In this document: in pieces, positions 19,639-29,073 of the stretch
Numbering within the stretch: the stretch's first letter is position 1
Layout: each line of letters begins with the position of its first letter
Source: Arthrobacter sp. MA-N2
GTDB lineage: Bacteria > Actinomycetota > Actinomycetes > Actinomycetales > Micrococcaceae
Reading direction: 5' to 3'
Assembly (NCBI RefSeq): GCF_000517125.1
Contig: NZ_KI912155.1
Span: 2,592,034-2,656,033, forward strand
Length of the DNA: 64,000 bases
Program-made: the position numbers and the translations under genes
Notes under the pieces: model-generated
What the model saw: the letters and a program-made list of their open reading frames with translations, nothing else
The model's database searches: none
Told to the model about the DNA's origin: nothing

Positions 19639-20568
19639 ATGACCGTCGTGGAGAGAGTGGATAGATACGTGAGCAGCGATCGGGGAGCAACTACGCTGGA
19701 GGGCACGGATTTCGATCTGGAAGACGCCGTCATGGGGCCCACGGGCCGCCCGTACCGCGACTTCCCGGAACCCGCACCCTTGGCCTCCCATGGCCCGGCC
19801 CGGGTCATCGCCATGGTCAACCAGAAGGGTGGCGTGGGCAAGACCACTTCAACCATCAACCTCGCCGCTGCGCTCGCGGAATTCGGCCGTCGCGTCCTGC
19901 TCGTCGACTTCGACCCGCAGGGTGCTCTTTCCGCGGGCCTCGGTGCGAACCCGCATGAGCTTGACCTCACTGTCTACAACGTCCTGATGGACCGCAAAGT
20001 GGACATCCGTGACGCCATCCAGCAGACCGGCGTCGAAGGCATCGACCTTTTGCCGGCGAACATCGACCTTTCCGCGGCCGAAGTCCAGTTGGTCAACGAG
20101 GTTGCCCGTGAACAAGTGCTGGACCGCGCGCTCAAGAGCGTCGAGGACGACTACGACGTCGTGCTCATTGACTGCCAGCCGTCCCTTGGCCTGCTGACGG
20201 TCAACGCCCTGACGGCCGCGCACGGAGTCATCATTCCGTTGATCTGCGAATTCTTCGCCCTCCGCGCCGTGGCCCTTCTCGTCGAAACAATCGAAAAGGT
20301 CCAGGACCGGCTGAACCCGCGGCTTCAAGTGGACGGCGTGCTCGCCACGATGTACGACGCCCGCACACTGCATAGCCGGGAAGTCATTTCGCGGCTCGTG
20401 GAGGCATTCGGAGACAAGGTCTTCGAAACCGTCATCAAGCGTTCCATTAAGTTCGCCGACGCCACGGTTGCCGCTGAGCCCATCACCAGCTACGCCGGAA
20501 ACCACATCGGTGCCGACGCCTACCGTCGGCTGGCCAAGGAACTGATTTCGCGCGGCGGCGCACCCTAG
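19639..20568 (+). CDS. ParA/Soj-family chromosome partitioning ATPase
   Basis: A 309-residue Walker-type ATPase. The deviant Walker A is NQKGGVGKTTSTINLA (about residues 61-76), Walker A' is LLVDFDPQG and Walker B is VVLIDCQPSLG. About 55 poorly conserved residues precede the domain. Unlike chromosomal parA beside parB at the origin, this copy heads the scpA-scpB operon, as Rv1708 does, so it may act with condensin in chromosome organisation. The start follows an AGGAA site; a GTG two codons later is a minor alternative. Confidence 0.92.
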   Translation: MTVVERVDRYVSSDRGATTLEGTDFDLEDAVMGPTGRPYRDFPEPAPLASHGPARVIAMVNQKGGVGKTTSTINLAAALAEFGRRVLLVDFDPQGALSAGLGANPHELDLTVYNVLMDRKVDIRDAIQQTGVEGIDLLPANIDLSAAEVQLVNEVAREQVLDRALKSVEDDYDVVLIDCQPSLGLLTVNALTAAHGVIIPLICEFFALRAVALLVETIEKVQDRLNPRLQVDGVLATMYDARTLHSREVISRLVEAFGDKVFETVIKRSIKFADATVAAEPITSYAGNHIGADAYRRLAKELISRGGAP

Positions 20569-20573
20569 CCAGC

Positions 20574-21545
20574 GTGGCAGAGCCACTCACATCTGAAGCC
20601 GCGCCCGCCCTGATGGGCGCCGCCCCGCCGTCGTACTCTTCTGCAAGCAACGCGGACGACGCCGGAGCCTCGCCTTCCGGACGAAAGGCCGGCTTTGAGG
20701 TCCGGCTGGCCAACTTCACCGGCCCGTTCGATCTCCTGCTCGGCCTGATCTCCAAGCACAAGCTGGACATCACGGAAGTTGCGCTGGCCACCGTCACTGA
20801 TGAGTTCATCAAGTACATCCGGCGCCTGCAGGAACTAGGGAAGGATTGGGCGCTGGACGAAGCCAGCGAATTCCTGGTCATCGCTGCGACCCTCCTGGAC
20901 CTGAAAGCTGCGAGGCTGTTGCCGGCGGGAGAAGTCGAGGATGCCGAAGACATTGCCCTGTTGGAAGCCCGCGACCTTTTGTTTGCCCGGCTCCTGCAGT
21001 ACAAGGCTTTTAAGCAGGTAGCCGCGATGATGTCCGGCACTTTGGAAGCCGAAGCCCGGCGCTTCCCGCGGCAAGTCGCCCTGGAAGGGCATTTTGCCGC
21101 ATTGCTGCCTGAGCTGATTTGGCGCCACACGCCCGAACAGTTCGCGGCCCTTGCGGCCAAGACGTTGGCGCCGAAGGACCAGACGCCCGAGGAAGTGGGG
21201 CTGGACCATCTCCACGGCACGCCGGTAAGCGTCAAGGAACAGGCGGAAATCATCGGGTACCGCCTACAACGCGGAATGGCACAGTCCTTCAGGGCACTCA
21301 TTGCCGACGCAGAGTCCACACTGGTTGTCGTGGCCCGGTTCCTGGCGCTGCTGGAATTGTTCCGCGATCGCGTGGTGGCCTTCGAACAGCCCGGACCGCT
21401 TGCGGAACTGACCGTCCGCTGGACAGGGCGCCCTGAAGGATGGAGTAGTGACGGCCTGAGCGATGAGTACGATTCCGTTGCTGAGATGGACGCCAACGCC
21501 CAAACTGACACCGATAGCATCCAGAAGGCAGGCGAACCGTTGTGA
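20574..21545 (+). CDS. scpA: Segregation and condensation protein A
   Basis: A 323-residue kleisin that bridges the SMC dimer and binds ScpB. The N-terminal SMC-neck-binding region FTGPFDLLLGLISKHKLDI is diagnostic, followed by the helical core FLVIAATLLDLKAARLLP. About 40 variable residues precede it and a variable acidic tail of about 30 residues closes the protein. The GTG start is 5 bp after parA and the stop overlaps scpB by 4 bp. Confidence 0.94.
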   Translation: MAEPLTSEAAPALMGAAPPSYSSASNADDAGASPSGRKAGFEVRLANFTGPFDLLLGLISKHKLDITEVALATVTDEFIKYIRRLQELGKDWALDEASEFLVIAATLLDLKAARLLPAGEVEDAEDIALLEARDLLFARLLQYKAFKQVAAMMSGTLEAEARRFPRQVALEGHFAALLPELIWRHTPEQFAALAAKTLAPKDQTPEEVGLDHLHGTPVSVKEQAEIIGYRLQRGMAQSFRALIADAESTLVVVARFLALLELFRDRVVAFEQPGPLAELTVRWTGRPEGWSSDGLSDEYDSVAEMDANAQTDTDSIQKAGEPL

Positions 21546-22216
21546 GCGGGCAAGAAACAGGCGGGGATGGCCTCGCCGAGCTTGAAGGACTTCCCGGTGG
21601 CGCTCGTGCGGCACTGGAAGCTGTCCTCATGGTGATCGACGAACCGGCCACCGCGGATGAGCTCGCCGCCGGGCTCAACGTGACAGTCGCCGTCGTCGAG
21701 GAATTGCTGGCGGGACTTCAGCAGGAGTACAGCGGCTATACTGTTAAAGCCCCGGGCAGGGACGCTGATGGCTTGCATGGTGAATTGAACGATGTAAGTA
21801 GCAGCGCTGCACCCCGGGGTTTTGAGTTGCGGAACGTTGCCGGAGGGTGGCGAATCTATTCACGGGCGGAATTTGCCGACGTCGTGGGCAGGTTCGTTCT
21901 CGAAGGCCAGACCGCGCGGCTGACGCAGGCAGCCCTTGAAACCATGGCGGTCATCGCGTACCGCCAGCCGGTTTCCCGGGCCAGGGTGTCGGCCATTCGC
22001 GGCGTCAATGTCGATTCGGTCGTCAGGACCCTTGTCCAACGCGGCCTGATCGAGGACTCAGGTACCGATCCTGAATCCGGGGCTGTCCTTTACCGGACCA
22101 CCTCGTACTTCCTCGAGCGCATGGGCATTGGCTCGGTGGCGGAACTACCTCAATTGTCCCCCCACCTTCCGGGGCTGGAGGGCATCGAGGAGTTCTTCGA
22201 CGCCGAACGCATGTAG
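21542..22216 (+). CDS. scpB: Segregation and condensation protein B
   Basis: A 224-residue protein with two winged-helix domains that binds ScpA in the SMC condensin complex. Conserved segments are LEAVLMVIDEPA, the TQAALETMAVIAYRQPVSRA strand-helix and the IRGVNVDSVVRTLVQRGLIE wing. Its GTGA start overlaps the scpA stop, implying translational coupling. A 153-bp gap separates it from rluB. Confidence 0.94.
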   Translation: MSGQETGGDGLAELEGLPGGARAALEAVLMVIDEPATADELAAGLNVTVAVVEELLAGLQQEYSGYTVKAPGRDADGLHGELNDVSSSAAPRGFELRNVAGGWRIYSRAEFADVVGRFVLEGQTARLTQAALETMAVIAYRQPVSRARVSAIRGVNVDSVVRTLVQRGLIEDSGTDPESGAVLYRTTSYFLERMGIGSVAELPQLSPHLPGLEGIEEFFDAERM

Positions 22217-22369
22217 TCGCGGGAAACAACCCAATGAATTTTAATGTTGCAAAGGGATTTACCAACGCCCGGTAAGTAGCGGGCGGAGTTGACACTGGGC
22301 AGATATTCTCTGCCCGGCTGGCTAATGTTGAGAAAGAACAAGCCGGCCACCATAACAAAAGGACGGGTC

Positions 22370-23590
22370 ATGACACAGGCGGGACGCCAGGGTTCACCAC
22401 GTAATAGTTCGGGACGAAACAGTTCCGGACGCAACGAGTCGCAAGACTCAGGCCGCAGTAGCGCAGGCCGCACGGGAGGCAGCAGCTTCGGTGCAGGCCG
22501 TGCCGGCGGCGCCTCCGGAGGCAGCAAGCGCAGCTTCTCCCCGGGCGGAGACCGCCCCTTCAAATCAACTCGTCCGCGTGAAGAGCGCCCCTTTGATCCG
22601 GACAACCCCACCACGGCCGGCGGCCGCGAGCGCCGTGAAGATGCCAAGCCAGCAAAGGCACCGCGCAAGCCCGGTTCCAACAAGCCCGGCTTCGGCAAAG
22701 CCCCGGGCACGCCCGGCGCATTGAAGCCCAAGGCCGGCAATAAAAAACAGTATGCTTCCCGTGCCTTCGGAAGCGAGCGCTTCGGGCAGAGCCTTGGTCC
22801 AATCCGCAAGCCTCGCGGCCGCCGCGGTGAGGTGGTTCAGTCCGAGCAGCACGACGCCGACGGCGTACGCCTTCAGAAGGTCATGGCCCAGGCAGGCGTG
22901 GCTTCCCGCCGCGTTTGCGAGGAAATGATCGAAGAAGGCCGCGTTGAGGTCAACGGCCAGCTCACCACTGAGCTTGGCATGCGCGTGGATCCCACCAGCG
23001 CGGTGATCCACGTCGATGGCATTCGCATCCAGCTCGATGACACCATGCTCTACATGGTGTTCAACAAGCCCAAGGGCGTCGTCTCCACGATGGAAGACCC
23101 TGAGGGTCGTCCCTGCATCAGCGACTTCCTCAAGTCTGCCAAGAACAAAGGTGAGCGCCTCTTCCACGTGGGCCGCCTCGACGTCGCCACCGAGGGACTG
23201 CTCTTGCTGACCAACGACGGCGAACTCGCCAACCGTTTGACGCACCCGTCGTATGAGGTGCCCAAGACGTACCTCGTGCAGGTCCGCGGTCCATTCCCGC
23301 AGGGCGTCGGCGCGAAGCTGAAGGCAGGCATCGAGCTCGAAGACGGAATTGCAGCAGTGGACTCTTTCAAGCTCGTGGATTCCACCCCGGGCCATGTGCT
23401 GATCGAGGTGGTGCTGCACTCCGGTAAGAACCGCATTGTCCGCCGCATGTTCGAGGCCGTCGGCTTCCCCGTGCTGCGGCTCGTGCGCGTCAAGATCGGC
23501 CCCATCGGCCTGGGTGACCAGCGCCAAGGCAGCATCCGTAACCTCGGCAAGCAGGAAGTCGGACACCTCCTGGCCTCCGTGGGACTGTAA
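22370..23590 (+). CDS. rluB: 23S rRNA pseudouridine synthase RluB-like
   Basis: A 406-residue protein. The catalytic part starts near residue 160: an S4 domain (RLQKVMAQAGVASRRVCEEMI) then the RsuA/RluB fold with the catalytic Asp in GRLDVATEGLLLLTNDGEL. Residues 1-155 form a disordered, Ser/Gly/Arg/Lys-rich extension, absent from enterobacterial homologues, that likely aids RNA binding. The ATG at 22370 has an AAAAGGA site; upstream in-frame ATGs add unlikely sequence. It matches Rv1711 in order. Confidence 0.93.
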   Translation: MTQAGRQGSPRNSSGRNSSGRNESQDSGRSSAGRTGGSSFGAGRAGGASGGSKRSFSPGGDRPFKSTRPREERPFDPDNPTTAGGRERREDAKPAKAPRKPGSNKPGFGKAPGTPGALKPKAGNKKQYASRAFGSERFGQSLGPIRKPRGRRGEVVQSEQHDADGVRLQKVMAQAGVASRRVCEEMIEEGRVEVNGQLTTELGMRVDPTSAVIHVDGIRIQLDDTMLYMVFNKPKGVVSTMEDPEGRPCISDFLKSAKNKGERLFHVGRLDVATEGLLLLTNDGELANRLTHPSYEVPKTYLVQVRGPFPQGVGAKLKAGIELEDGIAAVDSFKLVDSTPGHVLIEVVLHSGKNRIVRRMFEAVGFPVLRLVRVKIGPIGLGDQRQGSIRNLGKQEVGHLLASVGL

Positions 23591-23594
23591 AGGC

Positions 23595-24701
23595 ATGTCG
23601 GCGTTCCACTCGCATGGCCGGGGCCACCTTGACGGTCCTGTGGTCGTTTTCGGTACCGGCCTGCTCGGGGCCAGCATCGGCCTCGGCCTGCGCGGCCGGG
23701 GTGTCCCCGTCTTCCTCTCAGATCCTTCGCCAACCAACCAGGCCGTCGCCGTGGACATCGGGGCCGGCCGGCCCCTGTCCGAGCTTGAAGGCGCACCTCA
23801 GCTGGTTGTCGTCGCCGCGCCGCCGGACGTCACGGCCGACGTCGTTCAGCGTGCCCTGGGTGAATACCCGGAGGCCGTCGTCGTGGACATTGCCAGCGTC
23901 AAGCTGGCCATCCAGGCTGATCTCCGGGGTCGTGGAGTGGACATGTCCCGCTACGTCGGGACGCACCCGATGGCGGGCCGCGAGAAGTCAGGGCCCGTTG
24001 CTGCCCGCGGCGAACTCTTCACCTCCATGCCGTGGGTGCTTTGTCCTTCCCAAGAGACCAGCGCCGATGCGCTCCAGACCGCTCGTTCCTTGGCTGGTGA
24101 CCTGGGGGCGATCGTCTCGCAGTTCACGGCAGAGGAACACGATGAAGCCGTTGCCTTGGTCTCGCATTTGCCCCAGGTGATGTCATCGCTTCTCGCCAGC
24201 CGCCTGCAGGGGACACCGCTTCATGCGCTGTCCCTGGCCGGCAATGGGCTCCGGGACACCACCAGGATTGCTGCGAGCGATCCCACCCTCTGGGTCCAGA
24301 TCCTTGGCAACAACGCAGCCAAGATGGTGAACATCCTTTATGGTGTCCGGGAGGACCTCAATCGCCTGATCAGTACCCTGGAGGATCCCACGGCTCCTGG
24401 TGCCCGCCTGGACCTTGCCCAGCTCATCAGCGAGGGCAACGCCGGGCAGGCCAAGATTCCGGGAAAGCATGGCGGACCCCCGCAGGCATACTCATGGCTT
24501 ACAGTTCTGGTAGACGACAAGCCCGGGCAAATCGCCAGGCTGTTGACGGAGATCGGTGAGATCGGCGTCAACGTCGAAGACCTCCGCCTGGATCACTCGT
24601 CCGGGCAGAATGTGGGCATGGTGGAGCTTTCCGTCATGCCCAACAAGCATGACGTCCTTGTTGAAGCCTTGACCGACCGTGGATGGCGGGTACTGCAGTA
24701 A
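23595..24701 (+). CDS. tyrA: Prephenate dehydrogenase
   Basis: A 368-residue NAD-dependent enzyme converting prephenate to 4-hydroxyphenylpyruvate for tyrosine. The Rossmann motif VFGTGLLGASIGLGLRGRG is near residue 17, the substrate loop is GTHPMAGREKSGP, and a C-terminal ACT-like domain (LTVLVDDKPGQIARLLTEIG) at about residues 295-368 suggests feedback by tyrosine. It starts 4 bp after rluB and its stop shares one base with the cmk start. Confidence 0.94.
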   Translation: MSAFHSHGRGHLDGPVVVFGTGLLGASIGLGLRGRGVPVFLSDPSPTNQAVAVDIGAGRPLSELEGAPQLVVVAAPPDVTADVVQRALGEYPEAVVVDIASVKLAIQADLRGRGVDMSRYVGTHPMAGREKSGPVAARGELFTSMPWVLCPSQETSADALQTARSLAGDLGAIVSQFTAEEHDEAVALVSHLPQVMSSLLASRLQGTPLHALSLAGNGLRDTTRIAASDPTLWVQILGNNAAKMVNILYGVREDLNRLISTLEDPTAPGARLDLAQLISEGNAGQAKIPGKHGGPPQAYSWLTVLVDDKPGQIARLLTEIGEIGVNVEDLRLDHSSGQNVGMVELSVMPNKHDVLVEALTDRGWRVLQ

Positions 24702-25414
24702 TGACACGTGACCTTTTCGGCCCGGAGACCGTAGTACGTCCGGGCAAGCCGCTCGTCGTCGCCATCGACGGCCCATCCGGCTCCGGTAAGTCCAGCGTCA
24801 GCAAGGAAGTGGCCCGACGCTTGAAGCTCGCCTACCTGGACACAGGTGCGATGTACCGCGCGTTGACCTGGTACTGCCTCAAGACCGGCATCGACCTCAC
24901 AGACGGCGCCGCCGTCGAGCAAGCTTCAAAGGATCTGCCGCTGGAATTGAGTACCAGCGCCAACGCCGAATATGTCAGTGTTGCCGGCGTGGACATCACG
25001 GAAGAAATCCGCGAGCCCAGGATCTCCTCTTCCGTCAGTGCGGTGGCAACCACCTTGGGGGCCCGCAATGAACTCATCCGACGCCAGCGGCAACTGATCG
25101 ACCAGCACCACCGCCGCATGGTGGTGGAGGGACGGGACATCACCACCGTCGTCGCGCCCAATGCGGAAATCCGGATGCTGCTGACCGCCAGCGAGGAAGC
25201 CCGGCTGCGCCGCCGCGGCCTTCAGCTGGGCGGGACCCAGAGCAAAGAGCAGCTCGCCGCCCAAGTAATCCACCGCGATGCGAAGGACTCCACCGTGGTG
25301 AACTTCACCCAAGCGGCCGACGGCGTCGTCACCCTGGATTCCTCCGACCTGGACTTCGACGAGACGGTCGAAACGGCCCTGAGCATTGTAGGCAAGGTCA
25401 TCTACGGTGACTGA
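24701..25414 (+). CDS. cmk: Cytidylate kinase
   Basis: A 237-residue (d)CMP kinase. The P-loop is AIDGPSGSGKSSVSKEVAR, the monophosphate-binding segment YLDTGAMYRALTWYCLK, and the VVEGRDITTVVAPNAEIRMLLTA region is typical, with a basic lid (EEARLRRRGLQ). The ATG sits in the TAATG junction with tyrA; an in-frame start 18 bp upstream is less likely. It overlaps plsC by 8 bp. Confidence 0.95.
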   Translation: MTRDLFGPETVVRPGKPLVVAIDGPSGSGKSSVSKEVARRLKLAYLDTGAMYRALTWYCLKTGIDLTDGAAVEQASKDLPLELSTSANAEYVSVAGVDITEEIREPRISSSVSAVATTLGARNELIRRQRQLIDQHHRRMVVEGRDITTVVAPNAEIRMLLTASEEARLRRRGLQLGGTQSKEQLAAQVIHRDAKDSTVVNFTQAADGVVTLDSSDLDFDETVETALSIVGKVIYGD

Positions 25415-26069
25415 AACCCGAATTCCGGCACGCTGGACCATGGTCTGGAGCCGGCCCGTCGGCTGGCTGGTGGACCATGTTCTGTACCGGACCACGGTGA
25501 CCGGGCGCTCCAACGTTCCCAAATCGGGTCCGGTCATTTTCGCGGGCAACCACATCAGCTTCCTGGATGGGCCGGTGATGTTCGGCGCCGCCCCGCGGCC
25601 CATGCACATCCTGGTCAAGAAGGAGATGTTCAAGGGTTTCCTCGGAACGGTGCTGCGTGCCTCAGGCCAGATTTCGGTGGACCGCTCGGGCGGCCGCGGG
25701 GCGCTCCAGCGCGGGAGGCAAGTGCTCGACGCCGGCCGTTGCGTCGGTATTCTCCCGGAAGGAACGCGGGGGAGCGGGACCGCTGGCAGCATCAGCAACG
25801 GCGTCGCCTGGCTCGCCCTGATGTCCGAAGCAACAGTTATTCCCGTGGCGGTTCTCGGGACGCGAACTGGAGGCGAACACCGTGATTCCATTCCGCGTTT
25901 GCGCCGCCACCTTCACGTCAATTTCGGAGCCCCCTTCAGTGTGACCCGCAGAGATGGCGAGTCCGGGCGTGTTTCAATGGACAGGGCGGCCGCGGAGATC
26001 CGCGCTGCGCTGGCTGGACACGTCCAGGATGCCGTCGAGACCACCGGTCAGTCCCTCCCGTGGGACTAA
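25407..26069 (+). CDS. 1-acyl-sn-glycerol-3-phosphate acyltransferase family protein
   Basis: A 220-residue PlsC-type acyltransferase. The catalytic NHISFLD (HX4D) and the phosphate-binding PEGTRG motif are present, with FAGNHIS and ISVDRSGGR in expected places. It likely acylates lysophosphatidic acid at the inner membrane face. Its GTG start overlaps the cmk stop by 8 bp, and der follows after 96 bp. A second PlsC-like gene lies at 43789. Confidence 0.9.
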   Translation: MTETRIPARWTMVWSRPVGWLVDHVLYRTTVTGRSNVPKSGPVIFAGNHISFLDGPVMFGAAPRPMHILVKKEMFKGFLGTVLRASGQISVDRSGGRGALQRGRQVLDAGRCVGILPEGTRGSGTAGSISNGVAWLALMSEATVIPVAVLGTRTGGEHRDSIPRLRRHLHVNFGAPFSVTRRDGESGRVSMDRAAAEIRAALAGHVQDAVETTGQSLPWD

Positions 26070-26080
26070 AGGACCGGCCC

Positions 26081-26114
26081 ACAGCCAATGCAGCACCACA
26101 GCCAATGCAGCACC
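26081..26114. repeat. Tandem 17-bp direct repeat
   Basis: ACAGCCAATGCAGCACC occurs twice back to back (26081-26097 and 26098-26114) in the 96-bp gap between plsC and der. It looks like a simple slippage duplication. Confidence 0.8.
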
Positions 26115-26165
26115 GCCAAGAAGAAGTAGCCGGGACGCCGGCAGATCACCACTAAGGAAAGTGCA

Positions 26166-27716
26166 ATGAGCGATACGACTCAAAAATCCGGCAACATCGG
26201 AGCCGGCGACGACGAATACACGCCCACCGGCACCGACCAGGTGGCTGAGAACCTCGCCGCCCTGGACGACGAAGAAGCCGAACTCCGTGCCGCCTCTCTC
26301 CGGGCGGGTCTGGCAGACTATGACCTCGACGAGGACGATGCCGCCCTGCTGAGCGGGCTGTACGACGACGAAGGCGAGGAAGGTCCCCTCAAGCTTGACC
26401 CGGTCCTGGCCATCATTGGTCGCCCGAACGTCGGCAAATCCACGCTGGTGAACCGTATCCTTGGCCGCCGCGAAGCCGTCGTCGAGGACACCCCGGGCGT
26501 TACCCGCGACCGCGTCATGTACTCGGCACACTGGAACGGCCGAAACTTCACCCTGGTGGACACCGGTGGCTGGGAGCACGACGCGAGGGGCATCCATGCC
26601 CGCGTGGCCGAGCAGGCCGAGATGGCAGTGGAACTCGCTGATGCAGTGCTCTTCGTGGTGGACTCCGCTGTTGGCGCTACTGCCACGGACGAGGGCGTCA
26701 TGAAGATGCTGCGGAAGTCGAAGAAACCGGTCATCATGGTGGCCAACAAGGTTGACGACTTTGCGCAGGAAGCTGACTCGGCTGCGCTCTGGGGCCTTGG
26801 CTTCGGTGAGCCATACCCTGTGTCCGCCCTTCATGGCCGCGGCGTTGCCGACCTCCTGGACCATGTCATGGACACCCTGCCCGAGTTCTCCACGGTCGAA
26901 GGTGTCGAGCGTTCCGGCGGCCCCCGGCGCATCGCCCTCATCGGCCGTCCGAACGTCGGCAAGTCCTCTTTGCTGAACAAGCTGGCCGGCTCCGAGCGCG
27001 TTGTTGTCGACACCCTCGCCGGGACCACCCGCGACCCGGTAGACGAGTTCATCGAACTCGGCGGCCGTACGTGGCGTTTCGTGGACACCGCAGGCATTCG
27101 ACGCCGTCAGCACATGGCCCAGGGCGCGGACTTCTACGCTTCCCTGCGTACACAGGCCGCGCTCGAAAAGGCGGAGGTCGCCGTCGTGCTCCTCGCCGTT
27201 GACGAAGTCCTCAGCGAACAGGACGTGCGCATCCTTCAGCTCGCCATTGAATCGGGCCGCGCGTTGGTCCTTGCGTTCAACAAGTGGGACCTGCTCGACG
27301 ACGAACGCCGCCGCTACCTTGAACGCGAAATCGATCAGGACCTGGCACACGTAGAGTGGGCTCCGCGCGTCAACATCTCCGCCAAGACCGGATGGCACAA
27401 GGACCGGCTGGTTCCTGCGCTGGACGTGGCCTTGGAAAGCTGGGACAAGCGCATCCCCACAGGACGCCTCAACGCGTTCCTGGGCGAGCTCGTGGCTGCC
27501 CACCCGCACCCGGTCCGCGGCGGCAAGCAGCCGCGCATCCTGTTCGGCACCCAGGCATCCAGCCGTCCGCCGAAGTTCGTCTTGTTCACCACGGGTTTCC
27601 TGGACCCCGGATACCGTCGATTCATCACCCGACGGCTTCGCGAAACCTTTGGCTTCGAGGGCACGCCGATCGAGGTCAACATGCGCGTCCGTGAAAAGCG
27701 CGGCAAGAAGCGCTAA
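26166..27716 (+). CDS. der: Ribosome biogenesis GTPase Der (EngA)
   Basis: A 516-residue double GTPase acting in 50S assembly. G domain 1 ([25 protein letters not shown]) and G domain 2 ([25 protein letters not shown]) are complete, followed by the KH-like domain with [15 protein letters not shown]. The first ~75 residues are an acidic extension typical of actinobacterial Der. The start has a GGAAAG site 5 bp upstream. Order cmk-der matches Rv1712-Rv1713. Confidence 0.96.
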   Translation: MSDTTQKSGNIGAGDDEYTPTGTDQVAENLAALDDEEAELRAASLRAGLADYDLDEDDAALLSGLYDDEGEEGPLKLDPVLAIIGRPNVGKSTLVNRILGRREAVVEDTPGVTRDRVMYSAHWNGRNFTLVDTGGWEHDARGIHARVAEQAEMAVELADAVLFVVDSAVGATATDEGVMKMLRKSKKPVIMVANKVDDFAQEADSAALWGLGFGEPYPVSALHGRGVADLLDHVMDTLPEFSTVEGVERSGGPRRIALIGRPNVGKSSLLNKLAGSERVVVDTLAGTTRDPVDEFIELGGRTWRFVDTAGIRRRQHMAQGADFYASLRTQAALEKAEVAVVLLAVDEVLSEQDVRILQLAIESGRALVLAFNKWDLLDDERRRYLEREIDQDLAHVEWAPRVNISAKTGWHKDRLVPALDVALESWDKRIPTGRLNAFLGELVAAHPHPVRGGKQPRILFGTQASSRPPKFVLFTTGFLDPGYRRFITRRLRETFGFEGTPIEVNMRVREKRGKKR

Positions 27717-27733
27717 TTGAGACGCGCATCACA

Positions 27734-27757
27734 GATGACACCCGTCAAGGTGTCATC
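27734..27757 (+). terminator. Hairpin after der
   Basis: GATGACACC (27734-27742) and GGTGTCATC (27749-27757) form a perfect nine-base stem with loop CGTCAA, 17 bp after the der stop. There is no adjacent T-run, so termination efficiency is uncertain. A second hairpin, GCTTAGAT-GAAA-ATCTAAGC, lies at 27806-27825 just before the tRNA. Confidence 0.6.
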
Positions 27758-27843
27758 GAGGGCCTCGAAGATCGTGTAAGCTTTTTGAGGTGGTTCGGCC
27801 GGACTGCTTAGATGAAAATCTAAGCGGAGAACGGCGGAACTGA

Positions 27844-27917
<74 letters not shown>

Positions 27918-27934
27918 CCGCAAGGTACACAGAG

Positions 27935-27965
27935 TCCCGGGAACCTAAGGGTTCCCGGGATTTTT
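27935..27965 (+). terminator. Rho-independent terminator of tRNA-Pro
   Basis: TCCCGGGAACC (27935-27945) and GGTTCCCGGGA (27950-27960) form an eleven-base stem with loop TAAG, followed by TTTTT at 27961-27965. Confidence 0.93.
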
Positions 27966-28007
27966 GCGCTTAAGCGTTGGTCTGAGGTTGTAGGGGTAGC
28001 AGGAAGC

Positions 28008-28160
28008 GTGCGATTCTGCTGGATCATCGGCTTCCCGAGTCCTCGGTGCCTCGGAATCACGCGGTGGGCCACGTTGACCTGGGGAATGATCCAGCAGAAT
28101 GTATCTTCACGGCGCTCGACCCACGGTGCCGGGACGATGCCCGCCGCCCCTCGACCTCGG
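28008..28160. repeat. Stem-loop repeat, copy 1
   Basis: About 150 bp, strongly similar to 28341-28493 with an offset of exactly 333 bp. It contains a perfect 15-bp inverted repeat, ATTCTGCTGGATCAT at 28013-28027 and its complement at 28086-28100. The right flank has CTCGACCCACGG-GCCGGGA-GAT. Any ORF here would be translated repeat sequence, so I call no gene. It may be a non-autonomous or REP-like element. Confidence 0.8.
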
Positions 28161-28340
28161 CCCTTCGGCACAACAGGACGGTCAAGGGACGGCCGGCCCG
28201 CAACCTGGCTTCCGGTTCTGACAAGCCTCGGCTGGAGATCAAACACGGCCAGTTACGGTCCGAAAGCCTGGATGTCCCCGAACCGGCCCGCCAACACTGG
28301 GAAGCAAGCCCCTCCCATCCAGACGTTTTGTCCTATAACC

Positions 28341-28493
28341 GAGCGATTCTGCTGGATCATCGGCTTTCCCACGTCCCGGTGCCTCGGAATCACGCGGTGG
28401 GCCACGTTGAGGTGGGGAATGATCCAGCAGAATGGACCTTCTTGGCACTCGACCCACGGCTCCGGGAGGATCTCCGCCGCCCAAGCTCGGCAG
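28341..28493. repeat. Stem-loop repeat, copy 2
   Basis: The second copy of the repeat at 28008-28160. The inverted arms lie at 28346-28360 and 28419-28433, with the 58-bp interior (including CGGTGCCTCGGAATCACGCG) nearly identical. The 180-bp sequence between the copies is not repeated and shows no gene I can support. The remaining 28494-28661 holds nothing recognisable besides the start region of the downstream gene. Confidence 0.8.
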
Positions 28494-28661
28494 CAAGCCC
28501 CCATACATGTCTTGTTCCATGGCCTGACTTCCCTGTCCTGGCCTTCCTAGGCGACTTAACAGGGCAAGGAAGGCTCGGCGCATGAACGGGATCTTGACGG
28601 GCGCCTTCGTGTGCCCAGGTCTCCGTCTACGGGTCGGGCCGCCGCCGTCTATTATTGGACG

Positions 28662-29012
28662 GTGAGCGAAACCCTTCCCCCTTGTCCCGAATGCGCCAGC
28701 GAATACACCTACGAGATGGGTGCCTTGCTGGTCTGCCCCGAATGCGCCCACGAATGGTCGCCGGCCGCGGCTGATGAAGTAGAAGCCGAGTCAACGGAGA
28801 TCAAGGACGCTGTGGGCAATGTCCTCGTAGACGGGGATACCGTGACTGTGATCAAGGACCTCAAGGTCAAGGGGAGCGCCACGGCCATCAAGGTTGGAAC
28901 CAAGGTTCGCAACATCCGCCTCGTGAACGGCGTGGGGGATCACGACATCGACTGCAAGGTGGACGGCTTCGGTCCCATGCAGCTCAAGTCCAGCGTAGTC
29001 AAGAAGGTCTAA
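28662..29012 (+). CDS. YjdM/PhnA-like zinc ribbon protein
   Basis: A 116-residue protein with an N-terminal zinc ribbon ([10 protein letters not shown] and CPECAHEW, two CPxC knuckles) and the conserved C-terminal SH3-like domain [24 protein letters not shown] sequence. It matches the YjdM (formerly PhnA) family, widespread and of uncertain role; the old phosphonoacetate hydrolase label does not apply to this short form. I chose the GTG at 28662; upstream in-frame codons add 17 unlikely residues. Confidence 0.9.
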   Translation: MSETLPPCPECASEYTYEMGALLVCPECAHEWSPAAADEVEAESTEIKDAVGNVLVDGDTVTVIKDLKVKGSATAIKVGTKVRNIRLVNGVGDHDIDCKVDGFGPMQLKSSVVKKV

Positions 29013-29073
29013 GGCGCCGCGAGGTGCGCCCACGCCCCGCCGCACGTCGCGGCCCACGAAACAAGGCAAGGCC

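Noticed and set aside
28008..28550. ORF of 180 residues and an overlapping ORF of 179 residues
   Set aside because: Both are translations of the two stem-loop repeat copies, lack a ribosome site and show no protein family.
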